IMG/VR virus record: IMGVR_UViG_3300006030_001480
Coordinates: 1-36,605 of that record
Reading direction: 5' to 3' (one strand)
Length of the DNA stretch: 36,605 bases
DNA from: a virus
Both the position numbers and the translations under genes were made by a program. Positions within the stretch are counted from its first letter, which is position 1; each line of letters starts with the position of its first letter. Positions 8,262 to 14,526 of the stretch are shown here, piece after piece. The notes beneath the pieces were generated by a model. The model was not told where the DNA came from. It was given only the letters and a program-made list of their open reading frames with translations, and ran no database searches.

Positions 8262-9986
8262 ATGAAAATTGCCGTCTACACCATTACTAAAAACGAGGCT
8301 CATTTTATTCCCCGATGGGCTGAGTCTTGTACGGATGCCGACTACCGTCTCGTCGTAGATACTGGGTCAACCGACAACACGATTGATGAGGCAATTAAAG
8401 CCGGATGCAATGTTGGCTTCATCACTATTCGCCCATGGCGTTTTGATGACGCCCGCAATGCTTCGTTGGCTCTACTCCCAGACGACATTGACCTCTGTAT
8501 TGCCCTTGACGCAGACGAGGTGCTGGCGCCGGGCTGGCGACAAGCCCTTGAGCAAGTGCCCTCTCATGTGACTCGTCCTCGGTATAAATATGTGTGGTCG
8601 TGGAATCATGATGGTTCAGAAGGACTGACCTATTCCGGCGACAAGATTCATGCCCGCTGGAACTATCGCTGGAAGCACCCAGTCCATGAGGTCATCATCT
8701 GTACCGCCGAAGAGGTTCAAGGCTGGTGTGACCTTCAAATTCATCACCACCCAGACCCATCCAAATCACGTTCGCAGTATTTACCTTTGCTTGAACAGGC
8801 AGTTCAAGAGGACCCGAATGATGACCGCAATAGGTTTTATTTGGGTCGGGAACTCATGTTCAATGGGCGCAACCCTGAGGCTGAAGTTCATTTGCGCAAG
8901 CACCTTGAACTGTCTGGCTGGAAGGCTGAGCGCGCAACTTGCATGCGATACCTCAGCCGAGTGACTGGCGATAGAGAGCATTGGCTTCTACGAGCCTGCG
9001 GTGAGGCTCCTAACCGTCGTGAACCGTGGGTTGAACTGGCTCAGTTTTACTATGGCGAGAAGCGTTGGTGGCAGAGTCTTTCGTGTGCTCTACGGGCGTT
9101 GGATATTACGGTTAAGCCGTTGGAATATCTCTGCGAGGCAGAGGCATGGGGCGCCCTTCCATACGACCTTGCAACAATCGCGGCATGGAATGTCGGTCTG
9201 AAAACAGACGCAATCAAGTACTCGGAAAAGGCGCTGTCTTTTAATCCGTCAGATACTCGTTTGCGCTCGAACCACGCCGTAATGCTCTCATTACTGGGTC
9301 AGCGTCAGGTTGATGTAGTCATTCCGACTAAGTCAAATATAAGCGGTTTGACGAAAATCCTTGAGGTGCTCAAGACGGCTAAAGCAATCGGCTCAGTATG
9401 CGTCGTGGCAGATGGGGATGAGGCATACAGAAACCTTGAGTCCCTTGTTGACAACAAGAGCATCTATTTGGAGAAGGTGCCGGAGGGTTCTGGAATCCAT
9501 GCTATGTGGAATCTTGGCATGAGCATCTCGCCCGGGTTCAATCATATTCTTTTCCTCAATGACGATGTTGAGATAAATCTAGATACGGTTGCCCTCCTTT
9601 CGTCCCAACTTGACGCCGATGACTCAATCGGACTCATCTGCCCAAACTATGACGGTCGCCAGATTGTTCTACCTGCCGTAGAAGCCAATGGAACCTGTCG
9701 TGGTCGATACGATGGCTCTGGCGGTATTGCTGGATTCTGCATGATGTTGAGGGCTGAACTCCGGAACCAGTGGCGCTTTGATGAGCGCATGAAGTGGTGG
9801 TACGGAGATGATGACCTTGTGCGATGGGTCTCGGATATCAAGGATAAAAGGACTGTCATTTCTGGAATTGCTACCTGCTCCAACAACTCCTCGTGGACTA
9901 TTGAGAATGACCCGCCTCAGGATTTCGCCTTAGTTGTTGAAAATGACCGGTGCCTCCACAATCTCAAGTGGGGGCTTGATGCATAG
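8262..9986 (+). CDS. Two-domain glycosyltransferase with central TPR-like region
   Basis: 574 residues with three parts. Residues 1-160 form a GT2 domain: AVYTITKNEAHFI, VVDTGSTD (33-38), ALDADEV (D83-x-D85) and a WKHPVHE segment. Residues about 170-345 are helical and TPR-like (NRFYLGRELMFNGRNPEAE, AIKYSEKALSFNPSDTRL). Residues about 350-574 are a second GT2-like domain: DVVIPTKSN, VVADGD, FLNDDVEI (433-435) and WWYGDDDLV (515-518). The N-terminal half resembles WaaE/KdtX-like glycosyltransferases with C-terminal TPRs. The enzyme may add two sugars in sequence or couple a scaffold to transfer (inference). The 3' end overlaps the methyltransferase by 8 bp. Confidence 0.85.
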   Translation: MKIAVYTITKNEAHFIPRWAESCTDADYRLVVDTGSTDNTIDEAIKAGCNVGFITIRPWRFDDARNASLALLPDDIDLCIALDADEVLAPGWRQALEQVPSHVTRPRYKYVWSWNHDGSEGLTYSGDKIHARWNYRWKHPVHEVIICTAEEVQGWCDLQIHHHPDPSKSRSQYLPLLEQAVQEDPNDDRNRFYLGRELMFNGRNPEAEVHLRKHLELSGWKAERATCMRYLSRVTGDREHWLLRACGEAPNRREPWVELAQFYYGEKRWWQSLSCALRALDITVKPLEYLCEAEAWGALPYDLATIAAWNVGLKTDAIKYSEKALSFNPSDTRLRSNHAVMLSLLGQRQVDVVIPTKSNISGLTKILEVLKTAKAIGSVCVVADGDEAYRNLESLVDNKSIYLEKVPEGSGIHAMWNLGMSISPGFNHILFLNDDVEINLDTVALLSSQLDADDSIGLICPNYDGRQIVLPAVEANGTCRGRYDGSGGIAGFCMMLRAELRNQWRFDERMKWWYGDDDLVRWVSDIKDKRTVISGIATCSNNSSWTIENDPPQDFALVVENDRCLHNLKWGLDA

Positions 9987-10500
9987 GGCGGTTCTTGACT
10001 GGGTAGAACAGTCACTATCGTTTTGGAATGTTCCAGCATCGTTTTGGAATGTTCCAGCGGACCACAAACTACGGGTTCTGGAGTTTGGAAGCCTTGACAT
10101 CAATGGCTCCGTCAGGTCAATCCTTCAGCCCATGGCTAGTGACTATGTCGGAATTGACCCGAACTATGGGCGTGGCGTTGACATCGTTGCTGATGCCTCT
10201 GTATTTAGAGATGTTCAGCCATTTGACGTTGTCGTCTGCTGTGAAGTCTTTGAGCATACTCCGAAATGGAGGTTGATTATTAATAACGCTCATTTAAATC
10301 TAGTCAAAGGTGGGCTATTTATCGCTACCATGGCTGGCGAAGGCAGAAATCCTCACTCAGCAATTGACGAAAATCCCATCCGTCCTTGGGAATACTATGC
10401 CAATGTGAGTGCTTCAGAACTAGAGCCTAATATGGCTATATTTGAGAAGTACGAAATCAATGTTTTTGAACAAGACACTCGCGTTAGGGCAACAAAATGA
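9979..10500 (+). CDS. Class I SAM-dependent methyltransferase
   Basis: About 173 residues. The fold is visible as LRVLEFGSLDINGSV (motif I), YVGIDPNYGRGVD (ribose-binding acid), FDVVVCCEVFEHTP (motif IV) and NLVKGGLFIATMAGEG. This matches Methyltransf_11-type small-molecule or sugar methyltransferases. The ATG at 9979, inside the 3' end of the glycosyltransferase gene, has a purine-rich GTGGGGG site upstream and is preferred to an earlier in-frame start. An in-frame 21-bp tandem duplication near the N-terminus makes the residues SFWNVPA appear twice (10018-10059). ATGA overlap with the oxygenase follows. Confidence 0.8.
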   Translation: MHRAVLDWVEQSLSFWNVPASFWNVPADHKLRVLEFGSLDINGSVRSILQPMASDYVGIDPNYGRGVDIVADASVFRDVQPFDVVVCCEVFEHTPKWRLIINNAHLNLVKGGLFIATMAGEGRNPHSAIDENPIRPWEYYANVSASELEPNMAIFEKYEINVFEQDTRVRATK

Positions 10501-11306
10501 CTTTCACCTATGAAGACTTGACGGTTCCGCCCCCCTCAGTTGGACCTCGCGATTGGAACTCCGACGGTGTCGTTATCGTCAAGAAGTTCCTTCCCGATGA
10601 TTTGATGGAGTCTTACGAAAATCTCTGGTTGACAGTAAATGGTCCAGAAGGAATGAATCGTCCCATGGGCTGGCCTGACCCAATTCCCTACATGCGCCAC
10701 CGTGAACTGCTGGATATTCTCACCTATCAGCCTCTGGCGATGCTTTTGGAGGACCTAATCGGCGAGCCTGCCGGTCTTCACCTCAATCTGACTGGCTGGG
10801 CATCAACGGAGCGAGACTGGCATCAGGACTCGTACTTAAACCCCGAGCATGTTGGTGACTACTACGCCGCCGTCTGGATTGCCTTTGCTGATATTGACCC
10901 CGATTCAGGACCATTTCAGTATGTTCCTGGCTCTCACCGCTGGCCTCAAGTAACGCACGAGAAGATTCTTAATGCCTTGGAGCCTGAGGAGCGAGACCAT
11001 CGCTGGCCTAAGTTCTCAGAGCGAATCCTTACTCCGCTGTTTGAGCAAGAAATCGTCAAGCGCGGAAATAATGTCGTTTCCTATCTCCCCTCCCGTGGCG
11101 ACGTTCTCGTCTGGCATGGTCGTTTGATGCACAGAGGGTCGCGCCCAAATGTACCGGGGATGGAGAGGCGGAGTCTTATTGCTCATTATTCGGGCATCAA
11201 TCATCGTGGGGATATGCCAAAGGCAAAACGCAATGGACAAGGCGGATATTACTTCCCCATCTCAACGAATGTCGACATGTATTACGGGCACGGGGATGCC
11301 AAATGA
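10497..11306 (+). CDS. PhyH-family 2-oxoglutarate/Fe(II) dioxygenase
   Basis: 269 residues. The iron facial triad is readable: H109-x-D111 in DWHQDSY, with the distal His in RLMHRGS (H212), followed by an Arg-rich segment that would bind 2-oxoglutarate. AVWIAFADIDPDSGPFQYVPGSH is characteristic of the phytanoyl-CoA dioxygenase (PhyH) family. These enzymes hydroxylate small molecules, lipids or side chains. Start and stop are in ATGA overlaps with methyltransferase genes on both sides, so it is part of one operon of sugar or tailoring enzymes. Substrate unknown; hydroxylation of a sugar, or of proline in the collagen-like fibre, is speculation from context. Confidence 0.85.
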   Translation: MTFTYEDLTVPPPSVGPRDWNSDGVVIVKKFLPDDLMESYENLWLTVNGPEGMNRPMGWPDPIPYMRHRELLDILTYQPLAMLLEDLIGEPAGLHLNLTGWASTERDWHQDSYLNPEHVGDYYAAVWIAFADIDPDSGPFQYVPGSHRWPQVTHEKILNALEPEERDHRWPKFSERILTPLFEQEIVKRGNNVVSYLPSRGDVLVWHGRLMHRGSRPNVPGMERRSLIAHYSGINHRGDMPKAKRNGQGGYYFPISTNVDMYYGHGDAK

Positions 11307-11878
11307 ACCTTCTAAATGCCGGATGTGGAACACACTATGCCAAGGGATGGATTAACTGCGATGTCTGGTCAAGCGATACAACGAAGCCGGACGTCGTGGT
11401 TGAAGTTGACATGCCGTACCCTTTTCCTGACAATCACTTCGACGCTATTTATCTCGGGCATGTCATTGAGCATATTGACTGGCGTTCTGTTCCTACTTTT
11501 CTCAACGATATGCGCCGTATTGCTAAGCCTGACGCACCAATACTGGTTGTTGGACCGGATGTCCTGAAAACAATTCAGCGGTGGCACGAAGGTCGTGAGC
11601 CATGGGCGATGGTGCTATCTACAATGGAGCACCAAGAACATAATTATCAACCCGATAGAGAGTCAGAATTCTGGGATGGAGCAACTCATCACTGGAACTG
11701 CCATCACCAACGAGTTTGGGACATGCTCTTGCGTCTAGGTTTCAAGGACCCGATTGACTACTACGAGCGCATTCCGAACGATACTTCCGCCCATTGGTGG
11801 AAGGATGAAGAGACGGGCATTAAGTGGCCGGTCGTTTCTAAATGGTTTTGGCAATTTGCCATACATTGTCGGGCATAA
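11303..11878 (+). CDS. Class I SAM-dependent methyltransferase
   Basis: 191 residues. NLLNAGCGTHYAKGWINCD is a classical motif I at the N-terminus. VVVEVDMPYPFPDNHFDAIYLGHVIEHID matches the small SAM methyltransferases found in sugar-biosynthesis clusters (Methyltransf_11-like), and PDAPILVVGPD is the post-IV strand. The C-terminal half, rich in His and Trp (DGATHHWNCHHQRVWDML), is substrate-specific. Last gene of the plus-strand tailoring operon, joined by ATGA to the oxygenase. A tRNA-like element starts 5 bp after its stop. Confidence 0.83.
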   Translation: MNLLNAGCGTHYAKGWINCDVWSSDTTKPDVVVEVDMPYPFPDNHFDAIYLGHVIEHIDWRSVPTFLNDMRRIAKPDAPILVVGPDVLKTIQRWHEGREPWAMVLSTMEHQEHNYQPDRESEFWDGATHHWNCHHQRVWDMLLRLGFKDPIDYYERIPNDTSAHWWKDEETGIKWPVVSKWFWQFAIHCRA

Positions 11879-11883
11879 ATCGC

Positions 11884-11962
11884 GCCCCGTCGTGAGGCTG
11901 GTTGCCTCAGCCTGTCTTATATACAGGTCCGCTCAGCGAAGGTTCAATTCCTTGGCGGGGTA
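11884..11962 (+). tRNA. tRNA-like gene, anticodon UAU (would read Ile AUA)
   Basis: Cloverleaf by eye: acceptor GCCCCGT pairs with GCGGGGT (two G-U pairs); D-arm TGAG/CTCA with GG in the loop; anticodon arm CCTGT-CTTATAT-ACAGG with T33 and anticodon TAT; a 10-nt variable region able to form a small CGC/GCG arm; T-arm GAAGG-TTCAATT-CCTTG with one G-G mismatch at its base. CCA is not encoded. Oddities: the usual T8 and A14 are missing, the D-arm can also fold as a 6-bp hairpin (TGAGGC/GCCTCA), and UAU is rare among bacterial Ile tRNAs, which normally use a modified CAU. It could be a divergent or decayed tRNA. Confidence 0.5.
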
Positions 11963-11968
11963 CAAATC

Positions 11969-12092
11969 CTGCTGGCAGGGAGTCTTTAGCGCAATCGGTG
12001 AAATGGGGGAGAACACCGATGCAAGCCATTAACCCATAAGGGCAGACTCCCCGTAACCTCCCAGAAAGGTTAAGAAGAGGCTTAGCCAGCAG
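11969..12092 (+). ncRNA. Strongly self-complementary structured RNA candidate
   Basis: No ORF covers this stretch, and it folds as nested helices: CTGCTGGC (11969-11976) with GCCAGCAG (12085-12092); GGGAGTCT (11978-11985) with AGACTCCC (12044-12051); inside that, ATCGGTG/CACCGAT (11994-12000/12014-12020) extended by GC/GC around a bulged A, and a CCC-ATAA-GGG hairpin (12033-12042). Between the outer strands lies TAACCT/AGGTTA (12054-12059/12067-12072). The G-rich loop at 12005-12011 could pair with CTCCC in the last loop (12058-12062). No known riboswitch or tRNA matches by eye. It lies 6 nt after the tRNA-like element and 12 nt before a convergent lipoprotein gene. Confidence 0.5.
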
Positions 12093-12104
12093 AAGAACTT
12101 TATA

Positions 12105-12536
12105 TCACATGTACGCTTCCCATTTGTACATCTGGTCTGGACAAAGCGAAACGACTGCTGCCGCATCTACTGCACTCAGGAACTGAATTGAATCGGCATC
12201 CCCACCAGCGGCAGAGAGAATCATTGACGATGCTTCTTCGGCACTCATGCCACTTCGTAGTGCTTCGCAGAACGAATATCCAGTATCGATTAGGTCTTGG
12301 TCGGCAACATAAATTGTTCCCGGATACAAGTCGTAAACACCAGCAAGGAACTGCTCTTCTATCGGCGAGTAATAAGAGTAATAATCGCTCGTTGTCGGAA
12401 CGAACACCTCGGTAGTCGTAGGGGCAATTGTCGTCTCATCTTCGGGCGCTGTCGTTGTTGGCGCTACCTGATAAACCGTCTTTGAACAGCCCGCCAGAGC
12501 GAAGACTGCGCCGATAACACAAAGTGACTTTTTCAT
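12105..12536 (-). CDS. Secreted lipoprotein with DUF732-like domain
   Basis: 143 residues. The N-terminus is a lipoprotein signal peptide (MKKSLCVIGAVFALAGC) with lipobox LAGC and Cys17 as the lipidation site. A Thr/Pro-rich linker follows to about residue 48, then a small helical domain with two cysteines spaced as in DUF732 (GYSFCEALRSGMSAEEAS and VVSLCPDQMYKW), a family of actinobacterial exported proteins. AGGAGG precedes the ATG by 4 bases, and a TTGACA-17-TAGACT promoter lies upstream. The product is expected on the outer face of the host membrane. Superinfection exclusion or cell-surface alteration is possible but not shown by the sequence. Confidence 0.8.
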   Translation of the reverse strand: MKKSLCVIGAVFALAGCSKTVYQVAPTTTAPEDETTIAPTTTEVFVPTTSDYYSYYSPIEEQFLAGVYDLYPGTIYVADQDLIDTGYSFCEALRSGMSAEEASSMILSAAGGDADSIQFLSAVDAAAVVSLCPDQMYKWEAYM

Positions 12537-12561
12537 GAATCCTCCTAAGTAGTTTTCGCTC

Positions 12562-12590
12562 AGTCTATACCTACGTCAAGTATTTGTCAA
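12562..12590 (-). promoter_or_regulatory. Sigma-70-like promoter for the lipoprotein gene
   Basis: Read on the minus strand: TTGACA, 17 bp, TAGACT. The -35 box is a perfect consensus and the spacing is optimal. It lies just before the lipoprotein ribosome-binding site and overlaps the very 3' end of the preceding gene, so the lipoprotein can be expressed separately, as many lysogenic conversion genes are. Confidence 0.65.
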
Positions 12591-12591
12591 T

Positions 12592-13212
12592 CTACAAGTC
12601 ATACTGAATAAAATACCCAGCAGAGTCGTGGAGACCAACTGCGAGAGCAAGGTGAAAAGTCTCAGCATCTTCAGGTATCGGGTTAACTTCCTGCTCAAGG
12701 ATGTTTTGTGCATTCATTACATACTGACTATTTCTGAGAACATCAATGTCGTAGGTGTGCATCATCGGTCCCCATTCAACCTTGCGCCCATAAGCGACCT
12801 TCAGGGGGATTGCGCAAAGTTCGGTATGGTCGACATCGACGTAAGTTACTGTAAGGCATTCATTTACACCTTTATCGGGGTCTAAATACGCCTCAGACAA
12901 TTTGCTAGACCGAGTCTTGTCCGGATTACGCGAGACATAGCCCTCAGCGAGAATTGTGAACGAATCACAGAGCCATCCACGCCTCATGATGATGTAGGCA
13001 TCACCAGTCCTAGATACTCGCTCATCTTCGTCAGAGTCCCAACTGGTATCCATCTGAGCAACACAGGCGAGTTTTCCGTCTCGCCAACCAAGAACATTCA
13101 TGGCGAGTTCTTCACCAATGCCTTCCTCGGCAACGATTGCGGACTTCGCCTGCTGTCCGACCGCTATTGTCAAACTAATCTTTGAAATTGGGTCGGGGTA
13201 ATTTTCTTCCAC
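12592..13212 (-). CDS. Hypothetical protein, 206 residues
   Basis: GTG start. The protein is acidic and soluble with no signal peptide. Recognisable stretches are LAMNVLGWRDGKLACVAQMD, ISKISLTIAVGQQAKS and, at the C-terminus, FHLALAVGLHDSAGYFIQYDL. I do not recognise a family. The alternating hydrophobic pattern suggests an alpha/beta fold. It lies upstream of the lipoprotein gene on the same strand and divergent from the basic AT-hook protein, with about 78 bp between the starts. Confidence 0.65.
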   Translation of the reverse strand: MEENYPDPISKISLTIAVGQQAKSAIVAEEGIGEELAMNVLGWRDGKLACVAQMDTSWDSDEDERVSRTGDAYIIMRRGWLCDSFTILAEGYVSRNPDKTRSSKLSEAYLDPDKGVNECLTVTYVDVDHTELCAIPLKVAYGRKVEWGPMMHTYDIDVLRNSQYVMNAQNILEQEVNPIPEDAETFHLALAVGLHDSAGYFIQYDL

Positions 13213-13290
13213 CTCCGCACCTTAGTCGGTCATTTTGATTCTTAGTGGAGTATGCACTATTGGGCTTATCTAGTGACTAGGATTTGCCCC

Positions 13291-13572
13291 ATGAGTGAAA
13301 CACCGAAGAAGAAGACCCCCGCCAAGAAGGCTCCTGCCAAGAAGCAGGGAACAAAGGGAACTGCTCCCAAGAAAACGACGACCGGTCAGCGTGGGCGCCC
13401 GCGCAAGGTTGTTGCGACTGCGGATGTCAGCGACAAGGTTGAAGCCACCCTTGATAACGCTTTGGCTCGGGCAGAAAAAGTAATTGACAAGGTTGCTGAT
13501 GAAGTAATCATCCGCGCAAATGATGTCAAGAAGATTTCTTTGCGCAAGCGCATGCTGAAGTGGTTTAAGTAG
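13291..13572 (+). CDS. Basic histone H1-like protein with AT-hook
   Basis: 93 residues from the ATG at 13291. The N-terminal half consists of PAKK-type lysine repeats (KKTPAKKAPAKK) followed by GQRGRPRK, an AT-hook core (RGRP) that binds the minor groove of AT-rich DNA. The C-terminal half is a predicted amphipathic helix with heptad-like spacing (KVEATLDNALARAEKVIDKVADEV). This combination resembles H1/Hc1-like or Lsr2/HU-tail nucleoid proteins. Likely role: DNA compaction or silencing, of phage or host DNA. The start is chosen because the protein-like sequence begins there. A weak promoter (TTGATT-17-TATTGG) lies upstream. Confidence 0.75.
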   Translation: MSETPKKKTPAKKAPAKKQGTKGTAPKKTTTGQRGRPRKVVATADVSDKVEATLDNALARAEKVIDKVADEVIIRANDVKKISLRKRMLKWFK

Positions 13573-13591
13573 TCTTAGTTAAACCTAAGAC
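13572..13591. terminator. Hairpin at a convergent gene junction
   Basis: GTCTTAG-TTAAAC-CTAAGAC, a 7-bp stem with a 6-nt loop, sits exactly where two convergent genes meet. There is no T-run on either side, so termination would be weak or factor-dependent. Confidence 0.3.
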
Positions 13592-13901
13592 CGCACTTAG
13601 TGCATCGCTTGCCCCACGGGTACCACTTGAGGAACTCGGCGGGATGCTTGCAGTCAAGAACATCTGACGCTGCTTTATTTGCAGCGGAACGCAGAAACTC
13701 GCTGAGCGTAATGCCCTCCTTATCGGAGGCGTCCTTCCATCGCTGGTGGTCTTCGTCAGTAGTGCGAATCAAAACCTGCTTTGTAGCGGTTTGACCTTCC
13801 TCTGCGCCAGTTGCGGGTCTACGAGTTGGCTTTGTTGTCTCCGCAACCTTCTTCATTGCGACTTCAACATTGTCGTCCGGAAAAACAGTTTCATCATTCA
13901 T
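13575..13901 (-). CDS. Ribbon-helix-helix protein with C-terminal zinc-binding motif
   Basis: 108 residues from the ATG at 13901; the longer open frame upstream is antisense-free filler inside the neighbouring terminase gene. Residues 42-78 (QVLIRTTDEDHQRWKDASDKEG and onward) match the CopG/Arc ribbon-helix-helix or MobC-like fold: a beta strand, then two helices with SEFLRSAANKA. The C-terminus has C84, H86, C100 and C103 in a CxH...CxxC arrangement that could bind zinc. Such proteins act as transcription or replication regulators. It overlaps the preceding gene by 8 bp, indicating an operon with the small terminase candidate and primase-helicase. Confidence 0.72.
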   Translation of the reverse strand: MNDETVFPDDNVEVAMKKVAETTKPTRRPATGAEEGQTATKQVLIRTTDEDHQRWKDASDKEGITLSEFLRSAANKAASDVLDCKHPAEFLKWYPWGKRCTKCGLRFN

Positions 13902-14526
13902 AAATCGTCTCTTCTGTTTCAATAATTTCGGCTGTCTCTGCTTCAATTTGGGCAAGCGACGGGAGTTCCTTTTGCCCAAGGAGTTCTCGAACTGTATCCG
14001 CTGGCAACACGCCGGATAGACCCATAATTTCAAGCAATTGTCTTGCTTCAGTTTCAGGACTAAACGCATTGACCGCCGCTGGCGCCGACGATGCTCCGGC
14101 AAGAGTTGCACGAGGCGTGGAATCAACCTGCTCTACGGTTAGGTTGACATTCTGCTGTTCCATGCCGAGCAACTTCGCTCGCCTATCCATGATTGCCAAA
14201 ACCTGCTGGATTGCCTTCAGGTCCGGCTCTACAGAAACCTCTGTACCATCATCTAGTTTTACCTTGCGGTGCTGGGTAAGGGGCCATACCGCCTGCTGGA
14301 GAGCGTCCAATCGCTCCAGTTCCATGCGTAAGACCTCTGGGTATGCCATGAGGGCTTCACGGTTGAGTTTCTCCAACTGACGCCGGATAGCCGCATTGAC
14401 GCTCTGAGTGCTCAGATTAAAGCGTCTTCCAATTTCAGAAATGGCTACGCCAGCCTGCCTCATGCGGAAAATCCGCAAGTCCCTTTCTGCAAGGAACTCT
14501 TTAGTCAGACCGGTTTGCCCAGCCAT
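13894..14526 (-). CDS. Terminase small subunit candidate (HTH DNA-binding)
   Basis: 210 residues. The N-terminal helix-turn-helix spans about residues 17-50 (FRMRQAGVAISEIGRRFNLSTQSVNAAIRRQ), followed by helical segments rich in Leu and Glu (EVLRMELERLDALQQAVW) and QVLAIMDRRAKLLGME. This architecture is typical of small terminase subunits, which bind the packaging site and hand DNA to the large terminase. A generic HTH regulator is the alternative. The stop/start overlap with the primase-helicase gene is one base. Its location away from any large terminase gene in this window is unusual. Confidence 0.6.
   Translation of the reverse strand: MAGQTGLTKEFLAERDLRIFRMRQAGVAISEIGRRFNLSTQSVNAAIRRQLEKLNREALMAYPEVLRMELERLDALQQAVWPLTQHRKVKLDDGTEVSVEPDLKAIQQVLAIMDRRAKLLGMEQQNVNLTVEQVDSTPRATLAGASSAPAAVNAFSPETEARQLLEIMGLSGVLPADTVRELLGQKELPSLAQIEAETAEIIETEETIYE

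Noticed and set aside
11969-12092. Cobalamin riboswitch
   Set aside because: AGCCAGCAG resembles part of the B12 box, but it is one arm of the outer helix, the other conserved boxes are absent, and no B12 gene follows.
11879-12104. Group I intron or tmRNA
   Set aside because: The conserved P/Q/R/S elements of group I introns and the resume ORF and acceptor sequence of tmRNA are not visible.
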